From the NCBI GenBank assembly GCA_017654735.1, contig JADPYG010000092.1:124001-188000 (forward strand): a stretch of DNA of 64,000 bases. The letters are read 5' to 3'. The stretch comes from Vishniacozyma victoriae (lineage: Eukaryota > Basidiomycota > Tremellomycetes > Tremellales > Bulleribasidiaceae). The notes beneath the pieces were generated by a model. It searched no databases. It was not told where the DNA came from and saw nothing but the letters and a program-made list of their open reading frames with translations. Shown in pieces: positions 25,690-37,525 of the stretch; position 1 is the stretch's first letter; every line of letters begins with the position of its first letter. The position numbers and the translations under genes were made by a program.

Positions 25690-27655
25690 ATGAGTTACGA
25701 AAATAAAGACCGGGATTTAGATACTCCAGTGGAGTGGGGCCGCGACAATGATTTGGATCGCGATACAAGCAAATCAAGGGATGTAGGCCCAGCTACAATG
25801 TGGGCTGGAGCAGGGGAAGTTGGGTCGGATAGTGTAGATCAAGTGATCTTGGAGCCGAAACGTCTATCAATGATCCGAGTGGTAGCCCTGACGGTCATCA
25901 TGATTTTGACCTATTTCCTGGGTGTAAGTGCTTTTCATCTTTGGTCAAATATGCTGATTTGTAGGCCGTATCGTCCCAAGCAGTCACTCTCAATGTTCCC
26001 GGGATGTCTCGAGATCTCAATCTCACTCAACTTCAAGCTCAATGGGTGGTCTCGGCATATTCGCTCGCTTACGCCTGTGGTCTCCTGTTTTCAGGTCGTA
26101 TAGCAGATGTGTACGGTCGAAAGCTTTGTTTCTTGATCGGAATGGGCGTCTTTGTCGTTTTCAGCATCATTTCCGGCGTCATGAGGGTGAGTCCGTCCAA
26201 GTGGAAGAGGCTGACAGATAGACGTATATCCCGCTTTGTATTCTTCGTGCCCTCGCCGGGCTGGGTATGGCTCTAGCTGGGCCATCTGGTTTCGGAATTG
26301 TTGGAGCGTATGTCGTACATGAACCAGTCAGAACGATCGTCTTTGCCGCCTTTGGCCTAGGTGGGCCAATTGGAGCTGCTACCGGTACTTTACTAGGTGG
26401 AGCAGTTGCAGCTATCAACGCGTGAGTCCGTATCCAAGAATAGGTGATCTATGCTGATACCAGTCCTCGAAATTGGAGTTACCTCTTCTTTGTCCTAGCT
26501 GGTCTAGGCGCGATCCCATTGATCCTAGGATATTTCGCAATGCCCTGGGACCGCCGAGCTCTTACCGGTAGCAAAGTCCCTAAAATCGATTGGATCGGCG
26601 GATTCCTAGTAACCAGTGGACTGAGTTTGTTCATGTTCAGCTTGACTCAGTCAGGTGTAGTCGAGAAGGGGTGGAGCGAGCCTTGTACGTCTTTTCCTGT
26701 CTGCCTGTGCCAGGCCTTTGCCTGATGCTCAGACGTACCGGTCGTATTCGTCTTATCTGTCTGCCTGCTCGTCGCCTTCTTGTTATGGGAACGACATCTG
26801 GAAAACAAAACTACTTTCCCTCCTATTGCCAAGTTCTCTCTCTTCACTCGACATCGATATCGTTTTACAGCGTTGATGCTATGTGCATTCTTCTGTACCA
26901 TCTCGACATCTGGATTCGTATACACAGCGACGATCTGGTATCAGGAACTAAAAGGCGAGACGCCATTGAAGAATGCTATCTTGTTACTACCTTGTAATAT
27001 CATGGGTCTTGGTGCTGCCGTATGTTCCTTCTTTATAAGATGGAGTTGTGCTGATTGCAGGGTGCGGCTATGTATACTGTACCAAGGGTGAAAGCCCCTT
27101 ATCTGATCGCCATTGGAGGTACTATGGCTGGGTACGTTCTCCCATTCCTGACAGAGTAGGACTGATGATCAGGATGACCTCGATTCTGTACGCAACATGC
27201 CCGGCATACACGTTATACTGGAAATGGGAGTTTGTAGCCCAACTTTGTCTGCCATGGGGGATTGACTTGTAAGTCCAGATGGTCTTTATCCGATTCGCGG
27301 TCAAGACTGACAAGCAGTATCGTCTGCGTCGGTAATGTCCTCGTCACAAATCTAGTAGCATCAGATGAACAATCTGTCGGAGGTGCACTCTTCCAAACTT
27401 CCTACACGGTCGGATTCGCGTTGGGAAACAATCTGTCAAGTCTCTTGATTCAGCGTCTAGGAAATGACTCGGGTAATTTGCTACATGGACTGAGAGCGTC
27501 AAGTGGGCTCAATGCGGCTTGTGCTTGGATCAGTGAGTTCTCTCTCATACTCGAGAGGTGGAGTAGAGCTGACGAGTGTAGTTCCAATCATTGCGTTGAT
27601 TGGGCTTCGGGGTTTGGGGGTCGCGAGCGATGCGGCCAAGGTTGCTTCCAAATAA
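25690..27655 (+). CDS. MFS transporter, DHA2-like
   Basis: After an acidic N-terminus of about 65 residues comes MIRVVALTVIMILTYFLG. Later landmarks are VTLNVPGMSRDLNLTQLQAQWVVSAYSLAYACGLLFSGRIADVYGRKLCFLIG (motif A GRIADVYGRK), YILRALAGLGMALAGPSGFGIVGAY, FGLGGPIGAATGTLLGG (motif C-like), KVPKIDWIGGFLVTSG and GFVYTATIWYQELKG. The last exons contain SVGGALFQTSYTVGFALG. About eight introns. The layout fits 14-helix efflux pumps of small molecules. The upstream in-frame region has no ATG before 25690. It is a different subgroup from the 10.7-kb exporter, so not a recent duplicate. Confidence 0.85.
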
Positions 27656-28000
27656 TGTAGATTAGTAAACGTCGTGAACATGTATGCATTAGTCCACCTC
27701 AATCAGCCAAGATAACAGGCCAGCAAATCAGTCTCCGAACTGGCGGACAGTAGGTCTAAATGCGATGAGGTACAAGTTCATCTCATATACTATCTTACTA
27801 TACAGACCGCTCATCCACCGCGGTGACCCTCCTCACCAACCAATGTCGGCTACTTACTGCCCAGGACCAGGTGCATTGAGGTAGGCGTCTCCAGCTTGGG
27901 CATTATGGTACAAGCTTGATCGTCTTTGACTGGTTCCAGAGAGCGATTCAGCAGTGTTTGACCTTTTCATCAGCGTGGCCCTTGAAACAGACGAGGAAAT
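27656..28000. other. Convergent intergenic region
   Basis: This region lies between the stop codons of the MFS transporter and the SH3 protein. Nothing identifiable is seen. Confidence 0.3.
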
Positions 28001-29437
28001 CTACCTTGGCATAGTTGAGAGGTGGTTAGAGTCCTCTGTCCATGGCTCGATACATGTCAGAGGTACCACTCCCCTGTTCTGATTTTGGTCTTCACAGAGG
28101 GTCCATCCGTCATCGTATGCGGTGTGGAGCCATAGTTGTTGTCCGGGAGCGACCGCTATTTGTCAGCGTTTGAGAACATGAGACCAAGAAAGACGCACCA
28201 AGCTCATCTTCCAGTGACCTGACGAATCCGACAGAGACCATGACCATCATTCCATCCCTCAGACCCATGGCTGCAGCTGCAACACTGGCAGTTCCGGCGG
28301 TAGCGGCATCATAAGGTTGTTGGCCTTGTTGTCCTTGATAGCCGTAATCCTGGGCAGGGTATTGAGTGCCGGAAGGTGGGTAGGTAGCGGCTGCTGCGCC
28401 AGCTCCAGCTACAGCTCCTGCGCCGACACCTGCTTGGCCATAGGCATCGTAGGTCTCGTAATCGTATTGACCGGTGCTCTGCATAGGGTATACTTGAGAG
28501 GGGGGCGAGTACTGCTCATTAGTATACAACATGACAGGTAAGTGGTGAACGTACCCTAGCCTTCTCGAGATCATCTTCATCCTCCATGGTAACTGGTGCG
28601 GGCCATGGCTCAAACATGCTAGTCCTATGTGCCGTCCTCCTTGACCTAGCCTTCTTTCGGATTTGTCGAGTAACGATAAGAGCAGCAAGACATAGTGCAA
28701 TGATTCCTCCAATGATGATACCGACAAGCTATCCGTCAGCTTTCATTCCAGATTGGTATTAGCAATCACTTACACCGCCTAAAGGAAGTCCGCTGCCTCC
28801 GACACCTCCTTTGCCAGTCGAGCTCGCAGCCAGACCGCTCACACTTGAAGTCCTTGATACTGATGCAAAGGAGGTAACGAGGCCTGGCTGAGATTGGGAG
28901 ATTGTGCTAGTGACCGTCGCGACTGCCTGAGAGCTTGAGGTTGAAGAGCTCGAGGATGATGTAGGCGTAGTACTGGTCGAGGTAGAGGTTGGTACCGTCG
29001 AGGTCGACGAAGGGGTGGTCGAGGTCGAGGTTGACGTAGACGAGGTCGTCGGAGCGATACTGGATGAGGGGGTAGTTGATGAGGTACTTGGCTCATCTGG
29101 CACTGCCGAGCTCGAAGGAGTAGGCGAGGGAGCAGCGGTTGTAGGAGCAGGAGCAGAGGTGGTTGGTGCTGCAGCCGAGGTTGCTGTTCATCAGTATCTG
29201 ATTCCCAAAGGACGGCAACAACGTACTAGGAGCAGCGGCGCTGGGGGAAGGCGCTTGAGTAGTAGGCGCTACTGCGGACGATGCTACCTCTGGGGTCTCG
29301 GCGTCGGCAATAGGCCTAGTAGTTGGTTGTTCTGGAGTTGCCATTGTCTTGAGTGTCGGTAATGACGCTGGTGCTGGAACTGTATTGACAGGATCCAAGA
29401 GCGATTTCAATGGGTCGACAGGAGTAGGTGCCGCCAT
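28001..29437 (-). CDS. Single-pass membrane protein with Ser/Thr/Pro-rich ectodomain and cytoplasmic SH3 domain
   Basis: Reading right to left: an Ala/Pro-rich N-terminus without a classical signal peptide, about 130 residues of Ser/Thr/Pro (mucin-like, likely O-mannosylated), one membrane helix (LVGIIIGGIIALCLAALIV) followed by basic residues (RQIRKKARSRR), a Tyr/Gly/Gln/Ala-rich linker, and a C-terminal SH3 domain. The SH3 has VSVGFVRSLEDEL, then VAPGQQLWLHTAYDDGWTLC and NRGVVPLTCIEPW, matching the ALYDY, DGW and G-x-VP positions. Stop at 28003-28001. The architecture recalls fungal Fus1- or Msb2/Sho1-type cell-surface sensors and cell-fusion factors. The specific role is inferred only from layout. 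Confidence 0.85.
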
Positions 29438-30999
29438 GATGTGTATAGTATGTTATGTTTGTTTGTTGAATGCAATGCGATAGAGAGAAGGATAGATCAG
29501 CTAGTGTATCGTATCAATCAAGATAGAGGTGCTTACCAGATCAATAGAGAGCAAGGGTAATAGGATGAAAGGACGATCACGGGGTAAGGTGTATCGTCTT
29601 TGAGAGATCAAAGGAGTGTTTGATGATCCGTTTGCAAGTATGGGGACCCAATCAAGGATGGTAGATGATTGTAGAGGTTGATTGCTTGAATTGACGATCG
29701 ATGCTCGGGGGGATTGAGCGTTGATGTGACCGGCTAGTTTGCTTGATAGATGGTCCGAAGGTGAGACAATGGGTGGTGTTTACTGGATGAGACTTGGTGT
29801 AGTAATAGTAGTAGTAGCGATTATAGGTATAAAGGAGTGTGGTGTATTTAAGTGAGACTGATAGTCTTGGGTATAGATTATAGAGTGGTGGTAAAGAGTG
29901 TAAAAGTAGTTGGAAACGGTTGTAATGATGGTAACTGTAAAGGAATGATAAAGTCTACTAACCACGCTCAGATGCATGCTCTTCTCTCTCTCGATTGCCT
30001 CTTGTCTGGAGTATCTTCACCCTCCCTCTCTTGTTACGCTGGCAGACCCCGGGCTACCCCCGAAACACACTGGGACAGCCGTTGTTGTTTACCCAAGAAG
30101 ACAGGCACAACAATAAACGCCCCTTGTTCTTATTCTACCCTGAAGCGTCTCATCCATTATGTTACAACAGAAACCCAGACAGTGACTGCGCACACGACCG
30201 GCAACAATAGGAGACGGAGCGATGCATGAGTCAGATCATCATCGACTGGTGAGATCTGGTAATTTGAGCAGCAAGAATTTATGGGAGACCGATTCTTCCG
30301 ACTCCGTCTCAGAGCGAGACGCGTCAAAGCTCAACGCGTCGCGGGTAGAACCTTGCCGTCAGCATAATGTTTCTGTTGAGCGACGGCATTTCTGACTCGA
30401 CCGCAGGCAGTCTCTGGCAGTGCTTGATCTCACTAAGGATGCTGTTTACACGCTAGTGCAGGTCATGAAGTCGCTCCGGCCACGGCTTTGGGTCATTCAA
30501 TCACTTTTGCGCCGAGTGCATTGCGGCGCTTGTCAAGGTGCTCCTCAATTCCTCGCTCCATGGGCTTATCGCTCACCTCTCCTTGCTTACCTCTCCGTAT
30601 TGTGCTCTTCGTTATTTACTGGCTCAAAGTCTCGATGGAATCGTTATTGGGTTGACATCAAAGCATGTACTGAGGTGGCAAGCGCACAAGCTCTGAAACA
30701 GCCATATCCGAGTTAATGGTTGAGCAGCATGTAAGGGTCCCGTGCTCCTACATCTGAGTATATGGATTCAGCCTTTGAGGCAGCTGTGGAATATGGAAGC
30801 GCTTAAAGCCCCTCCTGTCGCTTGCGGTTATCGAGCAGGGAGGTATGTTGTATGGTTAGTACTCGTACAGCCACTCACGTGGTTCTAGCGAGGAATGAGG
30901 AATGACATCACCCACAAAGTCAACTAAAGGAATGCGACGTCCCGGTCACTTGAAGTTGACTGTCTGCTTTCTCTTCTACCTTTTCATACATCAATCAAC
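29438..30999. other. Long intergenic region between divergent genes
   Basis: A 1.56-kb gap between the SH3 protein and the transketolase. The part next to the SH3 gene probably holds its 5' UTR: on the minus strand a GTAAGC donor near 29540 fits a leader intron. The middle (about 30000-30900) is unremarkable sequence with no supported gene. Confidence 0.35.
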
Positions 31000-33452
31000 A
31001 TGTCTGTCAACGTACGGCCCTCCTATCATCTGTGTTATCATTGCTGATCATCAGAACGTTCAGGACTGGGACTTTGAGAAGTTCCCCATTGACTTGAAAA
31101 AGTACAACCCTATCCCCCTTGATCCCGTCAAGGACAAGAAGCTTTCCGAGGAGCAGAAGAAGACTTTGGTACGTCTCGAGCTACCTTTCAATGAGGATAC
31201 TGATGATAGCTCGCCAATATTGCTTTGCTACGAGATGTGATTGTCTTCTTCACTGCTACTGGAGCCGCTCGGGCTACTGCCGGGCATACGGGGTACGTCT
31301 CCCTTTTTCCCACCAACCGCATCCCTAATAAGCAGAGGTGCCTTTGACACCGTCCCCGAAGTCGTCATCCTCCTTTCTTTCCTCGCTTCCGACAAATCTG
31401 GCAAGAAGTTCTGCGATATCCTATTCGATGAGGCTGGACATCGAGTTGCTACCCAATACCTCCTCTCTGTCCTCGATGGAAACCTCCCCGTCGAACATTT
31501 ACTTCATTACCGAGAAGCCAACTCTAAGCTCCCCGGACATCCCGAACTTGGTTTGACTCCTGGTGTCAAGTTCTCTTCCGGTCGATTAGGGCACATGTGG
31601 CCTTTGGTCAACGGTGTTGCCATGGCCGATAAATCTCGATCTGTCTTCTGTCTTGGATCAGATGGATCTCAGCAGGAAGGAAATGATGCTGAGGCTGCTC
31701 GATTGGCTGTTGCTCAGGGATTGAACGTCAAGTTGTTTATCGACGACAACGATGTTACTATTGCGTATGTACCCCTTGCATCTGTCAAGCTCGAGCTGAC
31801 GATCTAGTGGTCACCCATCCGAATACTTGAAGGGCTACAGCGTCGCCAAGACCCTCGAGGGCCAAGGTCTTAAGGTCCAGACCGTCGACGGAGAGAACAT
31901 TGATGAGCTCTACGCCGCCATGTGCGATGCCATCAACTACGATGGACCCTCTGCTGTCATTTGTCAGCGAAAGATGGCAGTTGGTATCAAGGGTCTAGAA
32001 GGATCCAACCACGCCCATGATGCTATCAAGGTGTATGTCGACCTCTTTCGACCAGTGATGTAAGCTGATCCGTAGTGAGCCAGCAGTTACATACCTTGAC
32101 GAGCGACACCCCAAGTGCGCCAACATCCTCCGAGCCATCAAGCCAACCGAGAGCACCGAGCTCTTGATCGGAAGTTCAAAGGAGAAGGGAGCATGCCGAG
32201 TCCAGTTCGGAGAAGCCGTCAACGCCGTTCTCGACAAGACCAGCAAGGAGGACAACCAGGGCAAGGTTATGGTTATTGATTCTGATTTGGAGGGATCAAC
32301 CGGATTATCCGTTATCCACAAGTCCCACCCCGAGTGCGTCCTTCCCCTTACTTTTAGGCGAGATACTGATAAACAGGGTCTTCGTGTCGAGTGGTATCAT
32401 GGAGCGAGGAAACTTCTCTGCGGCTGCCGGTTTCGGAGCCTTCAAGGCTGACCGATACGGTGTCTTCAGGTTAGTTCATCCCCCTTCTTCGAGACGAGTG
32501 CTGATGGATAGTACATTCTCTGCTTTCTCCGAGATGATCCTCTCCGAGTTGACCATGGCTCGACTCAACTTTGCCAATGTCTTGACTCACTTCTCTCACT
32601 CTGGTGTTGATGAGATGGCCGACAACACTTGGTAAGTCTAGGTCTTGTGCATAATCACCGTGTCTGACAAGCAGTCACTTCGGTATCAACCAGTTCTTCC
32701 TCGACAACGGTCTTGATGATGCCTACGAGACCAAGCTCTACTTCCCTGCTGATTGTGTAAGTCCCTCTTGCACTTCTTTTTTTCGATGCTGACTACCAGG
32801 CTCAAATGGACGCGTATGTCATACTTAAATCTAGATGAGAAAGGTGCTAACGTACAGCGTGGTCGACCGAGTGTTCTACGATCAAGGTATCCGATTCATC
32901 TTCTCCACCCGAGCAAAGGTCCCCTGGATCTTGAAGGAAGACGGTTCGCGATACTACGATGAATCTTACAAATTCGAGCCTTCAAAGGACGAGATCATCC
33001 GGAAGGGTACCAAGGGATACGTCGTAGCATACGGAGATATGCTCTACCGATCCCTCGATGCTGTTGACCGACTCCGAAAAGAGGGATTGGACGTTGGATT
33101 AATCAACAAGTCTACCTTGAACGTTGTCGATGAGAAGGTCTTGAAAGAGATTGGATCTACTGAATTCGTTTTGGTCGTAGAGAGCTTGAACCAGAAGACT
33201 GGTCTTGGATCCAAGGTGCGTCTTGTCTTCTCATCATGAATAGAGCTGATGAGTAGATGGGTACATGGTTCTTGGAACGAGACTTGACTCCTCGATACGG
33301 TTACATGTACGTTCAATACACCGTACATGTACTAATACTGATTTAATAGGGGAACCAACCGAGAAGGATGTGGTGGACTCAGTGAACAGATTCCATTCCA
33401 GGGTCTTGATCCCCACTCGATCTTGCTCAAGGCTAAGCAGTTGATGAAGTAG
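31000..33452 (+). CDS. Transketolase-family enzyme (divergent paralogue type)
   Basis: A thiamine-diphosphate transketolase-like enzyme. The first coding exon is only 12 bases (MSVN, 31000-31011), then NVQDWDFEKFPIDLKKYNPIPLD. Landmarks are the TATGAARATAGHTGGAFDTVPE His region, SSGRLGHMWPLVNGVAMAD, the TPP motif SDGSQQEGNDAEA ... IDDNDVTIAGHPSEYLKGY, the catalytic-Glu loop SGIMERGNFSAAAGFGAFKADRYGVF, and MTRARL-like DEMADNTCHFGINQFFLDNGL. The C-terminal domain ends LLKAKQLMK. It departs from canonical pentose-phosphate transketolase (GDGCxxEG), and I would expect a separate housekeeping copy elsewhere. Donor/acceptor sugars are therefore uncertain. About ten introns. An ORF opening at 30902 is rejected because the 31000 ATG has the matching GTACGG donor. 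Confidence 0.87.
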
Positions 33453-34043
33453 TCTGTAGCCACGAGGTGAATGTAGCTAAAAGAAGAGATGAGAAATTAG
33501 AATGAATGTATCCATTGTCTGTCACTTTGTTCACATTGAGCTTTCCCTACAATCTCGCTAGACTACTGACACGCATCGATAAATTGCGTCGTGAGGGGTC
33601 AGTAGGTTATTGCCGCCTATGGCACCCGACTAGAGGTGAGGGGCAGGTTTAGCCGCGTTCGGACCTTTTCTCAACCACCACCCAGAACGACAATGACATT
33701 ACCCACGACCTTCCCCCCATGCAAGGCAGGCTACCGGCTACAGCGGGTCAAGTAGGAGCCATGCGAGCCGCCCGGCGGTAATATCAAGAATGCAAAGATG
33801 CCTCGGTAACTAGCATTGAGACAGACCCATGCAACACATATCACAGGCGAGAATCCGATTCCAGCCACCAAGGGGCAGTCCTGACCTCCTCCACGTGACG
33901 CTGTGGTCCAGGCTACTCATACGTATGGGAGAGGCAGCAGCTTCAATAGGTTTGGAACCAAGCAAATGCAACTCAACCGCCAGCGGTTAAATTACTTCTC
34001 TTCGACCGAAATCAGGAAAAGGGAACGTGCCTGAAACTTCGCT

Positions 34044-34052
34044 ATCAGATAA
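34044..34052 (+). promoter_or_regulatory. ATCWGATAA site (distal), predicted iron-responsive GATA repressor site
   Basis: Exact ATCAGATAA, 236 bases before the ATG of the siderophore transporter. ATCWGATAA is the known consensus of fungal SreA/Urbs1-type iron regulators. The same place also reads CTATC just before it, giving an inverted GATA pair. Confidence 0.6.
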
Positions 34053-34220
34053 GTTGCTGGGTAACTTTGCTGTCGCTCCACGCCGTTCCGCCTATGTACT
34101 CAGGACGTTCAGGATCGGCCGATATCTATCCAATATACCACAGCGAACGGAGAGAGGAAGAGAGTGATGATCGGACCTTCCTCTGATGCGGATGGAAGAA
34201 GCACCTCGTGGGTCTGTATA

Positions 34221-34229
34221 ATCAGATAA
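34221..34229 (+). promoter_or_regulatory. ATCWGATAA site (proximal)
   Basis: A second exact ATCAGATAA, 59 bases before the ATG, near the likely transcription start. Confidence 0.6.
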
Positions 34230-34287
34230 AAAGCATCTCCTAAAATTATTCAACGTTCATTATTCTCACCATTGACAGTTCATTGGA

Positions 34288-36675
34288 ATGACTCAAGCAA
34301 ACGATATCCATACCCAGGTTGGCTCGCTGGAAAGCGATGCTACTTCTCAGAGAGTCTATGAGCGGGAACAAGACGAAGAACATAAAGATAGGAATACAGA
34401 ACCTTCCTCTCCTACCGTTGGGGATGATGAAAAATCGTCCGAAGTGGATTCTGGATCGTATCACGAGGTAGAGAGGAATATTGGAGTTACAAAGATCGAA
34501 GCTCTATATATTGTCTTTGGGAAGGGATGGAAGCTTGCTATGTTATGGCTGTATGTTCTTTCCTTCCTCGTAGCGTAGAACGAAACTGATGATAGATCAA
34601 TTTTGTTGATTTACTATGTCTTCAGTCTTGGTAATAATACTATCTGGAACTGTATGGACTTCTTGCTATATTTGGGTAGGAGCTGATGTTAGACACTCCA
34701 TTCGCAACCTCCGCCTTTGGGGCTCATTCGGTAGTAGCTACTATCGACGTTATCAACGGTATCGTCTCCGGAGTATCTAAGCCATTTATTGCAAAGGTTC
34801 GGTTTTCTTTATCTCCATTACTGATGGGAGCTGATCATAGATGGCGGATCTTTGGTCCCGACCTGGTGCACTTACCTTTTCGGTACTTTTCTTCACTGTT
34901 GGAGTTATCCTCGTGGCGTCCGCTCAGAATATTACGACCGTTTGTGTAGGCCTGGTTATTTACACCTTAGGTAACAGTGGTATCAATTTCCGTAAGCCCC
35001 TTCATCTTGACTTACCGTCCAAGAACAAACTAACGCACAGTGAATGGAGTCATCGTTGCCGATATTACCTCTCTTCAATGGCGAGCTGCTATCCAAGCTG
35101 CTATCACCGCACCTAATATCATTAATGGTTTCCTCGCCGGACCTATCGCCGAGGGCGTCAATGCTTATGGTGGCGGGAATGGTTGGAGGTGGGGTTATGG
35201 AATGTTTGCTATTCTTGTTCCTGTTTGTATCGCTCCTGCGGTGATTGTCCTTTTCTGGGGTGATTACCGAGCGAAGAAACTGGGTGGTAAGCTCTCTCCA
35301 TTTCACTCAGGTGCGAATCATCACTGACGGATAGCTCTATCACTTGCGTCCTCGACATACGCCCGACAACAGATTCTCGAGGGCCTATCTCCGGTCAAAA
35401 GGTCCCGATTGGCGGCCTTCAAGCAGACCATGTCGGAGATCAATGGCTTTGGTTTACTCCTAATGGGATTCGCATTCGCTTGTATCCTAGCTCCATTCAC
35501 CCTTGTGTATAATGCGGATGGAGGATACAAGAACCCTAGTATGATCGCTTTGCTGGTGGTTGGTGGGTTGTTGTTGATTGGCTGGGGAGTCTGGGATGGA
35601 TTCTTTGCTAGGTACCCTATCATGCCTAAGCGGGTTATCAATCGGACTTTGATCTGTGCAGTGTAAGTTATTCCCGGTTATCGGAAGTGGTTGCTGATAT
35701 CAGATTGATCGATTTCAATTACTTCTTCTCTGGATATCTTTCCGACGCCTACTGGTCGTCATGGTTGGTAGTCACCCATGACCTCACTGTATGTCTCATA
35801 CATCACCCTCAAATTAGATCTTGTTGATGATTTAGCAAGCCGAATATTCCTACATGCTCAATATTCTCACTGTCGGATTGACCATCTTTGCTTTCCTAGC
35901 TGGGTTGGGCATGCGATATACCCACCGATACAAGCATATCCAGATGTTTGGGTTATCCGTCAGGATCATGTGAGTCACCTCGCCCACTGGTGAAAATAGC
36001 TGATGAGTAAGTGGTATGGGATTGAACTTCCTTTCGGTAAATGGGAATCATGCGATCGTGGTTCAGGTCATGTCTCGTGTCCTTATCTCCATCGGTGGAG
36101 GATGTAGCGTCATGACCTCTCAGCTCGGTATGTCTTTCATCCCGATGAATCAGTTGTTGACGATTAGCAACCCAAGCATCAGTACCCCACCAGGATATGG
36201 CTATTGCAATCGCCATCCTCGGACTCTGGACCGCCATCGGAGGTGGTGTAGGATCAGCAATCGCCGGCGCCGTATGGACCCAGAGACTGCCTCGACTCTT
36301 AGCCGAGAACTTGGGTGCATACTATACTCCAGCAGAGCTAGCTGAGATATACGGTGATATCTACGTCGCCAAGATATCCGAACCAAGGAATATCGTCATT
36401 GCCAGTATGTCCCACCTACCCAAGTGAACGAGACTGATGGGATAGCATACGATTCAGCGATCCGACCATTGTTCATTGCGGCAGTGGCTACTTCCTGTTT
36501 ATCGCTCTTTTGTAATTTCTTCATGACTGATTTCTACCTCGATGATCGACAGAACGCGATCGAAAGTACTAAAGTCCAATTGAGGTCGGCGGAGGAGACT
36601 GATGATGAGAAGATCGCTGCTGCTGCCAGGGCTAAGGAGGAGAGGATCAGGCTGGAGTTGGAAAGGGGTTTGTAG
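34288..36675 (+). CDS. Siderophore-iron:H+ symporter (SIT/ARN family, MFS)
   Basis: The family imports ferric siderophores across the plasma membrane. A hydrophilic N-terminus of about 70 residues leads into TM1. Splicing a 42-base intron at 34651-ish joins SLGNNTIWNY to TPFATSAFGAHSVVATIDVINGIVSGVSKPFIAKMADLWSRP, the SIT signature. Then follow GVIVADITSLQWRAAIQAAITAPNIINGFLAGPIAEGV, GWRWGYGMFAILVPVCIAPAV, a long cytoplasmic loop, YFFSGYLSDAYWSSWLVV, AEYSYMLNILTVGLTIF, and the C-terminal pair with NIVIA and RPLFIAAVATSC. A charged coiled tail (AIESTKVQLRSAEETDDEK) ends at 36675. It is probably iron-repressed, given two ATCWGATAA sites upstream. Confidence 0.93.
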
Positions 36676-37525
36676 GATTTGGTGCTGAATCATAGATACG
36701 AAGTAGATGCATGAGTATTGACAACACATTCAGCGAAGGATGCCAGCAGGGAGAAGGTTGGAAGCGCAACTTACCTGCATTTCCCCCGGATTTGAGTGCT
36801 CATTGACCAAACAAATCATTACGATCATGGGTCTAGGTTGGGTCGTCAAAGTCTTGTGTCCTGTATGTAACCACATGGAACGCTCGGGTCTAGCCTTTAC
36901 TACCATCCCGTCTGTACGTCCCATTGTTTCATTCTTTCAGTCATTCGTGAGTGATGCTTCCGGCGATGTCAATCATGCTGAATTCACATGAGTCGAAGCA
37001 ATAGTCGGACGAACAGTATGCTACTCACGATTGCTGGCCGCAATATGGTCCAACGCATCCGTCATGTTTAGCGCTCCTCTGCTGATTCGCCGACTACGAC
37101 CGTCGTGGGCAAGTTATAGATGTGAGAGAGGAGTGATTTGATCGATCAGTAGTAATAGTGCTGTGATGAGAAATGTAGAGTGAGATTGCAGATCGAATGC
37201 ATGTTTCTTATGCACTGGCGACAGCAAGATAAGGTCGAAACCACAACCACTTACTTGACTCAAGGTAACAGAGGCTTGGTTCTCTCGCGCCGCGTGCATG
37301 TCGGTGATAAAATATCGTCGGTTATAAGATCCAGCCTGTAGATGGGTGCCACACGCTGTCCCCTCTCGGTAATTGTGTAAAATACTTCCGCCCCTTCCCC
37401 TCGCTGCTGCTGTCTTGGGTTGAATGCAGCGACAAGAGGCTATCCATCAACTAAAATCGGTGAGTAGCATATACAGCAGATACTATACATACATACATCT
37501 TAGCTAACATACATCAAGACCGACA
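36676..37525. other. Intergenic region upstream of RPL9
   Basis: An 850-base gap containing the RPL9 promoter. The last 100 bases are pyrimidine/AT-rich with TACATACATAC just before the ATG. An 83-codon ORF at 36740 has no homology I recognise and is not called. Confidence 0.4.

Larger units (their letters stand above)
33453..34287. promoter_or_regulatory. Siderophore-transporter promoter region with iron-type GATA sites
   Basis: An 835-base gap whose right part is the promoter of the downstream siderophore transporter. The non-coding sequence left of about 33900 shows nothing identifiable. Confidence 0.5.

Noticed and set aside
8781..27655. Secondary-metabolite biosynthetic cluster
   Set aside because: No polyketide, peptide or terpene synthase, and no pathway-specific regulator, is present; only transporters, one monooxygenase, a lipase and an ATPase.
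28700..29400. Plus-strand Val/Glu/Gly-rich ORF (29015-29362)
   Set aside because: It is the antisense of the Ser/Thr/Pro-rich repeats of the SH3 protein, which create open frames on the other strand.
30902..31240. Transketolase start at 30902 with a hydrophobic N-terminus
   Set aside because: That hydrophobic piece is leader plus intron sequence; ATG 31000 has the GTACGG donor and joins to NVQDWDF.
36740..36991. 83-codon ORF between the siderophore transporter and RPL9
   Set aside because: Composition is random and no motif or splice structure supports it.
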